Positions 11,941 through 24,890 of a DNA stretch of 64,000 bases are shown piece after piece; positions within the stretch are counted from its first letter, which is position 1, and every line of letters starts with the position of its first letter. Under the pieces are notes generated by a model. The model was not told the origin of the DNA. It ran no database searches and saw only the letters and a program-made list of their open reading frames with translations. Source of the DNA: Lethocerus indicus (taxonomy: Eukaryota; Arthropoda; Insecta; Hemiptera; Belostomatidae); assembly GCA_019843655.1 (NCBI GenBank), contig JACDQD010000103.1:6696001-6760000 (forward strand), written 5' to 3'. A program made the translations under genes and the position numbers.

Positions 11941-13700
11941 TTCCGGATTCGGAGTCCTAAAGTTTCGCCCATCGCCGCTCATTAAAATTTTGATTTCTTC
12001 GTGTTTTATGAAGCGGAACAGCCACCTTCTGCACCTAAGGACCTGTGCATTGGTACATTTTTAAACACACAGAGTCACCGGGAATATTACCGTTTACCGT
12101 TTACAGGACTATTATTATACCATACCTTCACAAAAAAAGAAACGAATCTCAGAATTACTGTCATTAATGTTAATCCGGAAATTAAAAACACCGAGTTAAC
12201 TCCGTTAAATTCCTGTCTTATTGCTGGGTTTTCTAAGCGATTTACAATAATTATAGTACGTCCGTCTATCATTTTGTAAATTGAATCGGCCAATTTTCAA
12301 AACGTTCGCGTAATCGTCTTTAAAAAAGATTGCCAAAACTAGGCTCAGTTGTTGAGGATTGCGTCCGGTCACCATCACCCGAGGACAAGCGAGCATAATC
12401 TATGTCAGTGGTTACGTGGTGGTGTGACTTTGAAATTACTCTCATCTTAAGAAATGAACTACTGCCGGTGGATATGCCCCTCATTGCAGCCCGTAAGTCC
12501 GCTTACATATTGGTACACATTTATTCCAATCAATATATGGTAAAACATTTACAGGTACGGTTTTCTTTACACGACAACCCCTACCTATAACAAAATAAAC
12601 CCACCATTTATACAAATTGGTTCATTTAAAGTCATACATTTATTTCGTACATACGGAGATTTAAAAGTTCTTCGCCCCTTAAATATATTAGCCGAGTCGG
12701 AAACTTTATTGCCTCGTGAAACAGCCCACGTATATTACTCGAATTTTCAGTACCTATTTATCGGTTTTTACCTTCGTCACCTGCCGTATGATAATTTTAA
12801 ATTAAATTTGTATAAAATATGCGGACAAAGAGTCCGCACCAACTACGAGCGAACCGAAATAGTCGGTAGGAATTGGTTTATCAAACTCCGGTGCTATTCA
12901 GGTCAACATAACTTGATCGCAACATACGAAAGTAGAATAACGTAATATAAATGGAAAGTGTGGCAAAAACATTGTGGTAAAACGATTCTACAGACCAAAA
13001 CTTATTTATCTCATGGGTCTTCAATTCCGGTGGAATACAATACATCTTGGGAATCTGTCATCGGAGCGGATGAATTATCGGGGCGACGTATCGGAGTCTT
13101 ATGTAAGCGGAAAAATCAAGGACGGCGTTCTCGTTATTTATAGTTTCCTCAAGTATGGGTCGACCTTAAATGAAACAAATGGTTCTTATCCGTCGGAGCA
13201 TATTTAACGCCGGCCACGGCTATTACGGCCTGCAATTATACTACTGAAACGCTCGGTGTTTTTTTTCTAAGCAGAAAGCTCTTTCGTGTCGAAAAGTGAG
13301 AAGCGAATAAAAATCCGCAACGCTAAAGGCCAGACGGTCGAAAGCCGTTTACGAATTTGAATTTAATTTTTTTTTCTTCGTATTTCGATTCCGATACCGT
13401 TATTCGATTTGGGCGAGACGACACCTCCGGTATCGTAAATTGCACCGCGGGAACCGACAAGAGGGGCACTTGTAAGTGAAACGTGCATTAACCGGTAGGC
13501 TCGAGCTCCGGCGAGTTCGAAGCCCCGAGAAATATTTGCCCCGTCCCAAGAAATCTAGTTTACTCTTGTACTTCAAATTGGCCAATTTTCATAACTCAAT
13601 CCCGACCCGGGGGAGTAGTACCGCGCGTTTCTGGATTCTTAAAAGTTTATAATGAACGCGTATAAGGCTCGCGTAATTTACAATTTGAAAAAATAATACA
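11940..13700. promoter_or_regulatory. long CpG-containing block, candidate regulatory region
   Basis: Few stops on the plus strand: frames at 12001-12279, 12402-12590, 12709-12945 and 12974-13207 follow one another, but in different registers, with no consistent splice sites and no recognisable peptide. CpG is frequent throughout. More consistent with a stretch of conserved noncoding elements than with exons. Confidence 0.3.
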
Positions 13701-16700
13701 TCATTTTTCAAACGCGGAGACAAATCTGATTTATCGATACTGAACACGGAGCTTAAGATTTATTTAAAGGATACATAAAAGTTCGAATGAGAATTACAGA
13801 TTTTCTTTGCCGGACTTGGGTAGTAATCGCACTAGAGTGATTTCACGCCCCCTCCATCGTCCTGGGACTATAAAGGTTTAAGTTTTGCGCCATTGTCAGT
13901 AGTATTCGATCAATGTTTTCGGATGTAGGAAATCAGTAATTATTATGTTCAAATACTAAAATATATTTTTTTCAAATTTTAATTTTTTTTTTCAAATATG
14001 TATTCTAAATAACAGATGAGTCACCCTTCCCCCTCCCAATAGTTAATTGTAACACCTGGAATAAAAGTAATGCAGTTATCCCGTGCCTCAATCTTAGCAC
14101 AGGGTACTAAATCATTGTCCACGCCTCTTATAAGAGTAAGGACCCGTCAATTAAGTTTAGTACATTTTAATGTTCGGCACGGTCAGAGCGGCGGCCCGGT
14201 TTTATGGGACCGTAAGCCATTATGATCCCGGCGGATTCTGGTTTATACCCGGTGCCTATGGGCTTTCTAGCGATGAACCAGCCCCAGCCAGCCGCCTCTG
14301 TTAATTCAAACACAGAGTTATAATACACCGTTAGGCCCGTCGCGAGGCGGTTTTTTTTTCAATCGAGACCCGAGGGTCTGCATCGCTGGTGCATAACTCC
14401 GGCCGCGGTTCGCGGGTAGATTTCGCTGATGGTTGCGGCCGAGGATTCTAAGAAAATAATTATTACCGACTCCAACCGAGGCAGTGTTTTAGAACGCGAA
14501 TTTTTATTCGTGAACTTTTGCCGAGTATCAATGCTTTGAGCGCTTTAATACAGGTATCACCTAGTTTTCGTATGAGAACTTTGTCAAAACACATTTCTGC
14601 GTTTAGATATAAAATTTCTAAGAGATATTATAATAAACGGGTAGCAACGCAACTGATACTTATCCAACATATCAAGAATCAATTTCTTTCTAAAATTTTT
14701 TGTCGAACCAGGCATAAAATGTGTTAAATAGAACTAATATCGATTGGACATAAAATCTATCCAGCGTTTAACTCGCGCCACCGGTTACAGGAAAATGAGC
14801 ACGCTTAAAACTCGAAGCGGCAGTAAATCAGCATATTTGAATGGTGCTTTCTGTAGGATAAAAGTGGGTTAGAACATGAGGTGGGAATGGCTGGCTATAA
14901 ACGGCTGTAATTTGGCGCTTTTGCGAAACCGTCGAAGGCGAGGACTCGAATACATTCCTTTTTCTTTAAATTCGGATTCCTTCAGCCGAGGAAATAATTT
15001 CTCGATGTCCCGAAGAATTCTATGTATACGCATCTTCTCGACATTTCATTATTTATCCGAGAACCCGGTTTCGGATAATTGCGATTTAAAATACAGTCAG
15101 TTCGTATTCGGAACATCCAAGCGGCGATAACAGTTTATCTGTCGTTTTACGAAGGCACCTCCTCTGCAATTTTTCCGGCATCCGGTCATCCACACCTTCA
15201 TTCGGTTTAAATTGGCATTTCCCAGAGCGGTCCGAATAATCCCGAATCATTTCACCGAAACAAATACCACGAGGGCTAGTGAGATTAACTCAGATGGGAA
15301 TTCTTCTTTGGAATAAATTTAAAAAAAGAAACGAATTTGGCGATTGAGGACAGGTCGCAATTGTAAAAGCAACAAGTGTTGCTACATAAAGTGTCAGACG
15401 GTGGTTCGGACAGCTTTACGTTTCACATTATATGTTTTATAAGTTCAACATAACGCAAAAAAGGAATCCATATATATTTAAAAAACACACGTGTCTTTAA
15501 GCAATAAATGTTTACTTGACGATGGCAAGAATACTGTAAGGAACAACGAACTCCATAAGCCTCGAATTTGTAGGGGTCGTATGAGACGAAATACCGAAAA
15601 TTATATTTATCGGTTTATTAGTCCGTAAATCTCGATTAAGTTTACTCATATTGTTTCCGACTGGTTTCGGTAAAGGTTAGGTTGAGGAGCCGAAGAGCGG
15701 GAGTTTTTACGAGGTGACCGCGTATAAAAATGGCCGGGAATGATTCTAGCACATTTTCATCGAGGGCTCTCCAGAGGCTACCGGTCAGGAATGTTACTCT
15801 ACAGAGTATAAAGTCGGATTTACAACGTGGAAATTCAGCCGCAATTAGTCCCGACCATTTTCCAGAACGACTCGTACGTTCCTTTTCATTTTTTTTTTCA
15901 TGTAACGCAGTTTGTTCAGTTATGAAGCGATAATCCCCGTCTGCATTCCTCAGGGGGCTTTGATTGTCGCCTCCTTTCTGAATTGAAGCCCGGGCACAAA
16001 GGCGCCACCGCCGCACTTAACTCACAGCTCCACTAGACACAGACCGACTGTGTCAATTCAAATTTACAATCGGCTCAAAAGTGACGAATCCGATTCGGCG
16101 ATTTAAACGGAGGAGGCCGCTCTCACCATCCATTTTAACCTCGGTTGTATGCTCATCATGCTATCCGATCGATTGCACCTTATCATGGACCCGCACTAAA
16201 GATTTGGAATCAACCATAAGATAGTAAAAGCTCCTCTGAAGTATGAACCAGTGCATTATTTTCTTTATTGTAAAAATACCAGTAGACAAACATTCCGGTT
16301 GACTTTTATAGTATAGACTAATATGCTGAGATAAATGACAGATGATTTAAGATAATTAAGTCCCCCTTTCCTAACCAAAAACAGCATGTCAATGATTGTA
16401 ATAAAGTACTGTGCAAAGCTCGTGAAGAAAACGAGGAATGATCGTGATAAAACATCGCTGCAATCGAATAGAAGATAGAAATTTAAAGAGTACCCAACAG
16501 ATCCTATAAGTATTAAACCTACCGTTAAACTTTATATTGTAGTAAGATTGGATATTTCGGTAGGAGGACCCAGTTTAAAGTTTGCGACAATCCGAAACTC
16601 CGTCGCGGGCCGATTTTGATCATTAGTTTATCCAAACTCCGTATTTCGAAAATGCGCCTCCCAGATTCAATCTTGTACTAGGGGAAGTTTCTTTTCATAA

Positions 16701-17380
16701 CACGAAAACTTTGGGCGAGCAGCGGAAAGTAAAACTTTACTTTCGAACCTGGCTGGGCTTACAACACGTATGATGATGGGCCCGTTCCAGTTGTGAAAGC
16801 GCGGCGGGCGAGCCCGGCGTCGAACTCGTGAAAGGAGGACTCCTTCCGCGACCCAAAGTAACCCCGCTCCCTTTCATCCTACCAGTTTTTCACTGGTGGC
16901 CATTTCCCGAAAAAAACAAAACAGAAAACCGAAAGTTTCGGACCGGAACTTTTTTCACACAGGAAAAACAAATGTACACACCAAAGGAAATAGTTGGCCA
17001 CTACCTTTTGAGTTTGTTTCCTCCCTACACTACAGCAATAATAACGAAACTACACTACCAAAGAAGCGTAGACGTTATCTCTGAATTGTACAAAGTCAGT
17101 AATAGGTACTAAACAGATGAGGGAATCACTCTATATTATAGATTATAGTGACAGTATTCCTCTTTGGAAATAAAACTATGACAAGGAGAAATAACAGGCC
17201 TCATAGCTGTCTTCTTAAATTGAATATTATCTGCGCGAGTAACATGTGTGTACATTCCTATATTAACGTTTTCTTAAAAATCGATGTAAAGTAAACGAGC
17301 ATGTGTATAAAATAATCGACACCTATTTAAAATCTATACTGTGAACCTTGGTAAGGACTAGTGAAATTCATGATGGAGTG
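13700..17380. other. alternating AT-rich DNA and CpG-rich patches
   Basis: GC/CpG-rich patches at about 14160-14520, 14740-15300, 15640-16190 and 16560-16960. The last holds a 13-bp palindrome CCGAAAGTTTCGG near 16929. The longest frame (124 codons minus, 15642-16016) begins at GTG and shows no domain. Confidence 0.45.
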
Positions 17381-18780
17381 TATTGTCGCAAGCGGTAGTC
17401 GGGTTCAATGAGGTTCAAGGCCGCAATCGCAGAAGTATCGGAAGACTGGGATAACAGAGTCTAATCGACGGGGCATGAATTGTACAGAGGGGGCCGGGGG
17501 ACAAAAGGGTACGTAGGCCGGTACGGTGCCGGCGCGTGGATATTCTCTTTCACCTTGGGATGATTGATGAGTCTCCGCCGAGCTGTTATTTCAGTGTCGC
17601 ACACTCGCAGAAACACAATTCCCCCGGTCATTTCACCAGCCCCCGGAGCCCGGTTATTTATTACACGGTTTATTAACACATCGGCCATTAAAGATTAGGC
17701 ACCGCGAAAACTATTATGACGTAAATAATAATAATGCGCTTTTTATTTTTATAATCGAACGCCGCCGCTTTGAAACTTTTTTATCCGACGTGGAGATTCT
17801 TAAAATATGAGTGGACGACACGCGGCGGGAACCACCCCCCGCCGAATGATGGATAGGACCGGAAAGAGGTTTGCGACTTTAATTCCTGGAAAAGGCTCAT
17901 TTTTTATACTCGTGAATAATAATGAAACGGCGGTCGCAATGTAGGATTACAACGGAGATTTTTGTTTAGAGTGAGAAACGTTAGAATAGAAAAACTATTT
18001 TCAGTTTCCTACGAGCGCTTACGGAAGGCGCATTCAAATATGCCCGCATTAGCATATTTCGTTTTCCGCAATAGCAACATTTCGGGGAAATATATAGACG
18101 CAAAAGTCAAAATGAGTCTAATAATTGCTGGAAAAATAAGGATACAATATCTTGATACGATATATCTCGATACGGGATTGGAACCGGGGGTAGTCACCCG
18201 CGTAAACAGATTTCAAAAATGGTGCTCGGCTTACTTCCGCTCTTTATATTCTCGAAATAAAAGACTCATAGGGCGATAATACATTATCTTACTGGAACAA
18301 TTTAATACTTTGGGTAGATTAAATTGATAGGGACGTGTTTTACGACGCTGGGAATGTCCGATTCGGTGACGGAGGAGGGGTGAAGAGTGGCGGATTGCGG
18401 GATGGCGGTCAGTCCGAGATCGGATAACCCGTCCGTTGCTCGGTACAAGTTTTAGCCCGGCGATCCGATTTCCGAGGCTCCGGTCAGTTTTTGTGAAGCC
18501 GATTAACCGGTAGGACGAGTAAGGCACCGCCGGTCGGAGGCTATCTCGGGACGGGATCGAGGCAATGCAGCGAGAGGGCGCGATGCACCGCCCCCGACCG
18601 CCGGCTCCCATTTCACTTCATAATCGGACCCGGATCGGATTCCCTCGAAAAAACGACCGCGACGGAAAGCCGCATTCCGGACGTCGGCTCGGGACGCGAC
18701 TCCTGTCAGTTTGCTCCGCCGCTGGAAAAGTTATTCGAAAAAAAACGAGTACTGTTTAATGGGCGAAATATTTTTTTTTT
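17380..18780. promoter_or_regulatory. strong CpG-dense block, candidate regulatory element
   Basis: Densest CpG of the window: about 27 CpG in the 180 bp from 18541 to 18720 by hand count, above expectation from base composition. Frames of up to 126 codons on either strand are arginine-rich composition shadows. Ends at a T11 run at 18770. Confidence 0.4.
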
Positions 18781-21700
18781 TGGGAGGATCCCTTCCAATA
18801 GTGAGAGGCGATTGACGTCCAATAATTTTTCCACATAATTGAAGTTATAAAAATGGGTAGAGACTGTAAACGGAGTTTTGCGACGTATTTTGGGTACTTG
18901 GGTATTAACGGAGAGAACGGATCACGGCCCCTGCAGTCACGAGACGGGTGTGCGTTTGGTATCAGCTTCCAGACTGCACATGGAAATAAAAAGGGGTCGT
19001 GTTTAAATTATGACTCGATGTTCTTGTAGAATGCGAACGATTTGGGTTATATTTCAAACTAAAATTAGCACTAGTTACATTTCTGAAGTTACTTTATTTC
19101 GCCTCTACAGTGATCGGTGACGTTAATGTAACTAATTTGTTATCAAGCGAAGAGAATATATCTTGATTTGATTAAGTGTGTAGCTGAATATATGGCGTTC
19201 CCCGTTTTACATACAACACGGGATTTTATTGCATTCCGTTCGCCAGATAACGCGCCCCCGTTCGAAGAAACCGACGCTATAAAGCATTAACGAACCGAAA
19301 TAAATTTCAGCGAGGGGGGACATTCCAGTTTGCAATAAAGAAGCTCTATCAGTCGGCCGCAAGGCGACTGTACTGTAATTGCGAGCGACAAGTCGAACGA
19401 CAAACTCACGCCTCCTCGAACACAACCGTCGGCCGGCGTTTAGGCGACCCATTCAAACGGGAGGTTTGAAAAGAGGATGTTGTTGTCGGGGGGCCGCGGA
19501 TTATTTAAGAACCGCGCCCGGCTCCAAAGGCGATTCTTCATCTATGCAAATCACCCGAGGCCCTATTCATCCTTTCTTAAACGTCTTCCTCCCGAGATGC
19601 CATAGGTTACGGAACCGAAGGCCAAGAACAAGAAAGCGAATGTTAATGCACGAATGTAGTTATGTAAATAGAGACTTATCTCATTGTACGATTTCTGAAG
19701 GGGCCAGGACCGAAATTTATTTGACGCTCATTAATTTGCAGCCCGCAGTTCTAATTCGACAGTCCGACCTAGCTTCGACCCCAAGGACGACATTTTCAAC
19801 CCCGCCCCTCCACCAATATTGTCGACACTATTACCGATTCGCGATTATTACATTATATTTTGTGTCATCTTATAAACATTGACGAGAAATATTTCATGTA
19901 ATACCTATTAATGAATTTCAAATCCTCGTCAGGTCACCGCCACCCCGCCTTCTGAATCGTGTGCCCATTTTCTTTTCAATCGCATTAGTTTCCGAACCTC
20001 TCAGAAGGTACATTTTTTTAGAAGACAGAACTGCGATCGCAGTGAATGTTTTCCGACGTCAAAAACCAGTAAAGTATTAGTTCCTTCTGATTTTTCTCCA
20101 CTTTGATGGGCAAATAATATCCAGTTAGCAGAAATCCGATTACTTGGTTTACGACGGCTTCTTATACTTCCTTTCGCTTATAAGTCCTTCCGCGATAAAA
20201 TTTAAATGTAAATCTCGAGTGGTGGAAGCAAATTAGAAAGTTTGGTTTTGCGGTTCGCTTAAGATATACAATAAATATGACCGGACGCTTAATTTTCCAA
20301 AATTTGAATATTAACGGAGACTCGTCTCCCGAGAGCCGTCTTCCTATCTCCGCTAAGTAATTCCGCACTTGCCAAAAGCCATCCGTTACAAGGCGACAAT
20401 TTATTAAGAGGTTGACAATACATTAGCCGGCTCCGTAATTTCCTCCCGGCTCGAATAAAGATACGAGGAGAAAAAATGCTTCGAGTTAAACGCCCGTTAT
20501 CTTCCCCCGACACGGAACCTCACTACTGACCCTTCCATTAGGCTCCGGTTTCTGGGCTTCCACCGAGAACCTCGACGGTTGTAAAGATGTTTAAATATTA
20601 CATATTGAAAATCGGATTTTTCGCAGAGTGCGCGCATTTTTATCGTCCGAGGCCGGCGGGACCAGTGTAGGGGAACGAGCAAAAATCAACGTTCGGTATT
20701 TACACGGAACGACCGAAGATGACCATAAATATAGGCGAGTTTATTATCTATCGGGGGACCGAGGTACCCGGCCTGTAATAGTGATTACAAACCGCGTTTT
20801 TTCGTTATGTAAATAGCGCCCGAAACTATACATACGATGTTATTTATGTTAAGAAGAAACTTCAATAACTTATTGATTCGCGAACAATATAATGTAGGGG
20901 CAGCGTTAGGTCTTCATTAGCGGCGAGCACCGATCGTCAAATTTGATTACTTATCTTTAACGAACCGCCGAATAACAATATGTAATAATTTTTATTAACT
21001 AGATTTTTAAAAATATGTAATACAATGAATCATAATATTTGTAAGGCGATCGTCAATACCCAATTACTTAAGTACCTGTGAGATATTTGAACTGTTCGGT
21101 TAGTTTATAATGTGTTTTCATGTATCCGGTACCCTTACAGAACAGGATAATTCCTGGTTTTAAAATCAAGAGAGGCAACCCGGCACATACGAAAATACAT
21201 CGAACATTTTTCAGCTTCTTATCTTACTATTCGCCTTATCACTCACTTGCCACCGAGAGATTGATTCAAGACAGAAAACCTCAGGTGATGATGTTAAATG
21301 TCCACAGACAGCGACGAAATGTTACCCATTTTTTTTAATTAAACGGGAGTAATAGTTTAGAGTTGTTATATTAATCCTTCTACGCTGTTCAATCTGTAAT
21401 TCAGGTTCCCCAATGAGGATGAATGACCGGCTATTTCGGTAGGGCCAGTTGACCGCCCACAAAACTATCGGGGTAAAGAAACGCGAGGCGAGCACATTTT
21501 TCTCTTTCCGACCTCGGGTCGAAGACCGAGCGGAGACGGGACGGGCCGGCAGAAACCCATTTTATTTAATTTAAAATAAGAACCGCGCTCCCGGTTATTA
21601 ATTTGTCCCGGGACGCCGAACTACTGGTCTTTCCTGTTTCAGTTAACCCATATCGATAAATCGTGGACAGGTGGCGGAGCGACCGTTCTGCCCGCCCTCC

Positions 21701-21990
21701 CCCTCACGGTCCTCACTCCGCTGACGATTTGAAAGCCTTATAAATCACGGGGGCCCCTTATCGGACAGTGGCCAACGGATATCTAATGAGAGTTATAATC
21801 CGACTGAAAAAGATTTATATCGTGGCAGATCTGGGACAGAGCGGCAGGCCCTCGGCCCTGGCCACGCTACCGGGCATACACCCCAAGCCACTTTTATACA
21901 TCGGCACCCTAATTATCGCAAATAAACCGTCGCTCAATTCCCAGTCTGCGTTATACCTCTTAATTACTCGGAAATGTTAATTCAATGTTG
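18780..21990. promoter_or_regulatory. CpG-rich region with long shadow ORFs, candidate regulatory cluster
   Basis: Patches at about 18900-19000, 19200-19860, 20280-20820 and 21420-21990. The window's longest frame (167 codons plus, 19379-19882) begins at TTG, is R/T/S-rich, has no domain I recognise, and lacks splice or Kozak context, so I do not call it a gene. Confidence 0.35.
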
Positions 21991-23509
21991 CGATTGCCTT
22001 GTTTTGTACCACGGTTCGCAGCCTAATGAAACTGTTAAGAAACGATTGGGTATCGAAAGTGCATTATCCTATGAACGGTAGTAAGGAGAAAGTCAAACCG
22101 ATAAATACGATGATTACGAAATAACATTAGACTACGCTAGAATTTAGGTACTGCTGTTATCAGAAAGCCAGGTTTTACGGGCGTTCAACATATAGAACGT
22201 AATAAATATATTTTAATACTCGTATCCCCTATTTAAATTACATTTCCGACCGTTAGATTAGAACCGCCTGGTACAAGTGAAGATTTTGGACAAATAAATA
22301 TATATTGATTTAATAAACACGAACACATTTAAAAGGATTGATATACAACGAAATAAGCAATCCCCGAATCTTTCTCCAATATAGGAATTAATGTGAGGTT
22401 GTTTCCAAGGGGGTGATATTTAATCAAATACTTGGCTAACATATTTTTCCAGGTAGCTAATATAAGTAATAAAGAATGCCTCAAGTACTCAGTTTAAAAA
22501 AAATGTGCTATCATGCGCCTATGATTATATAGGAAATAACCGTTGCACAATTATTATAACGGAGGCGGTATCTATGATACGAAATGACGTTAAGACAGCA
22601 AAGTATATTTTTTTAATATATTACGAATTCTTGTTGCGAGGCGGCACGCTTTGTGGGAGAAGGGATTTTTCGGTCGGTCGACGCGGATTACGTATGAAAG
22701 AAAATTCTACATGTTCCCTCCTCTGTGCACTAGAAAGATGAAGACAAATAAATGTCGGGGAAAAGGAAACTATGTCAACATAATCACGGGGACGGGGGCG
22801 GATTGTTTGTACTATCTCGCATGGAAAAATAAACCCGATATTTGCTCTATGCCCGATGCGACATGGCGTTTTTTTTCCTTTCTTTTAGGGTTTTTCATAA
22901 AGGGCAAAGTGGTGGGAGGGACTTCGGGCAAAAGTAGACAAATAAAGTGGGAGAGCATATATGGGTTTCGCGAAGTTCTTGCTTTCTTTTTTCAGCTTAT
23001 TTATATAGCGGAATGAGTCACGGGGGCTGTTATGCGCTGTTACTTTGTTTTTAAATAAGTACCCTTTTTTCCCCTGCCGACTCTCACACATCGTCTTTCC
23101 GACCGGATACCGGACAAGGCATTCCAGTCGATGCCCAACTGGTACGCGATATCATTTTCAACTTCAGTCTCCGGATAATCTAAATTCTCGACGATAGGAT
23201 TCTTGTCAACTTGTTTCTTTTAACGGGGTATTTAGCAGGCATTTGGATTAGACACACGTACTTGCAAATATATCATGAAAGTACTATTAAGTATACCACT
23301 TATAACACATCTATTTACTTAAAATATTATTGTGAAATCAGGTATTTGTGAATATATAATCCTAATTCCCATTTCACCTATTCATAATTAGTTACATAAA
23401 ATAAATTTTAAATATTCTCTCCAGTTGTCTCCGCAGTATAACCACAAAATTTAAATTAATCGTGGAGGTATATCGCGAAAATACATTTGTGGGCAGTATT
23501 TATGAATTG
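21990..23509. other. AT-rich noncoding with a CpG patch at 22620-23200
   Basis: Overlapping frames of 78 and 121 codons (22505-23016, plus) cover the patch; the 121-codon frame starts TTG and is K/G/F-rich with no motif. No splice pair seen. Confidence 0.45.
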
Positions 23510-23806
23510 TTAAAGATTATAATGAAAGGAAGATAGATACTTAAGTTCAATAACGTAATCTATGAAATATTTTCTGTTTATAAAACTGCAGGTGGCACAA
23601 CCTGCAACAAGAAGTACTACAGGATGTACTCCATCACAACAGCACATCAGCCGATTTAAAGCCATGCCACATGTATCTCTTTCGCGTTTAAAAATCCACT
23701 CTGATGTTTCATTGCTTGATCTCGCGGTATAATTTTCCTCGGCAAACACTAAGTGACTAAGCTTCAGTCTCTCAAACATAGTTACGGTGTTCTTCGACAA
23801 CGACAT
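23510..23806 (-). CDS. uncertain 98-codon ORF, unidentified
   Basis: An ATG-initiated minus-strand frame of 98 codons with mixed, protein-like composition: charged E-R-L-K-L and K-R-E-R-D stretches, a C-C-C-D-G cluster, then a hydrophobic V-V-L-L-V-A-G segment (about residues 62-68). The ATG directly follows a TTTGCCAG that could serve as a 3' splice site, so it may instead be the start of an exon. A second acceptor-like TTGTTGCAG lies inside the frame. No donor of good quality, polyadenylation signal or recognisable domain supports it. An ORF of this length is expected by chance in a 64-kb window, so it is listed only as a candidate. Confidence 0.2.
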   Translation of the reverse strand: MSLSKNTVTMFERLKLSHLVFAEENYTARSSNETSEWIFKRERDTCGMALNRLMCCCDGVHPVVLLVAGCATCSFINRKYFIDYVIELKYLSSFHYNL

Positions 23807-24890
23807 CTGGCAAACTCGCGAAGGCGAACAGGAGCGTAGGAGTTTCAGCTAACAAAAGGTCCGCAACATATTTTAGTCGTACGTGGTCAGTTCGGCAAAC
23901 GTCGGCGCGAAAATATTTAGGACGTCATAAATAAGTCGCAACCTGCCTAATAAATAAACAGTATTATAGATTAAATTACTTCGAAAATAAGGCTCCGGGA
24001 AGTATTGATGATAGGTAGTAAACCAAAAGAAACGTCAGGCTAACTTAAGAACTGTAACACTGTATAAAGAAATACAACGTGAAAATAAAAACAATCAATC
24101 GTGATGGGGGAGATCGAATTATACCCCCAGCAATATACCACAGGAGACCGGTAATAAGGTGTATAATGATAATAAAACTTTTCCGGTGTGATACCGCATT
24201 TTTAGAATCGAAGTATTTACTATTACCATTCTTCATTAAATTAACGGTTATTTCCCATTACACTGTATCGGGATACCTGAAATATTGTCTGAGATACTGC
24301 TGTGGGGGAGGAGCGTATAAATCTGGCAAAAACACGACGGCAATATTTTTCATAGATCCAAACGGAGCCGAGATTCGGGACAAATGGCCGGGGACAAAAC
24401 AAATAGGCGGCTATATTTTTCATATCGACGGCGGCCAGATGTCTACCCGGACGGCGGCGATGAATTTTAATTAAATGGAAATGCGGGACTAGGCGAGGAC
24501 CTAGGTGGTTGGGTACCGCGTGGGAGGTCCGACAATGGCAATAAAGATAATGCGAAGCGAGGGGCGTTATAACCCGGCCGATAAGCCGGTTCGCCCTGGG
24601 ACAGGAAATAATCTGTACTTGTACATCTGTCCCGTCCCTGTTGGTTCCCTCCGGTAGCGCCTTGTAGCCACACAACGGCTCCTCTATTATTTACGCCCTA
24701 TTTATAAATATTTATACCGCGGTACGATACGTTTGTTTTCAACGGGGGCAGGGAAAGGGAGCCATGTTTCTATACGAGCCGGAAACGGAGATGTTCCCGT
24801 TGTTATCCACTATTATAAAGATTACAAACGCTATACGAGACAGGCCGTATAGCTTTTTAGCCCCAAAAGTAGTAGGATTTTAATCATGGC
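23807..24890. promoter_or_regulatory. noncoding, CpG-rich patch at 24090-24880
   Basis: Frames of 131 codons (plus) and 144 codons (minus) overlap each other across 24079-24675; mutual overlap without splice signals argues for composition. Candidate regulatory patch. Confidence 0.35.

Noticed and set aside
17461..17688. 75-codon minus frame with AAG/GTGAAA donor-like site
   Set aside because: No acceptor with a pyrimidine tract; proline/arginine-rich composition of a CpG block.
19379..19882. Longest open frame in the window (167 codons, plus)
   Set aside because: Starts at TTG, arginine/threonine-rich, no domain, no splice or Kozak context, lies in CpG-rich DNA where stops are rare; overlaps minus-strand frames.
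24241..24675. 144-codon minus frame overlapping a 131-codon plus frame
   Set aside because: Mutual overlap points to composition effects; no splice sites or motifs.
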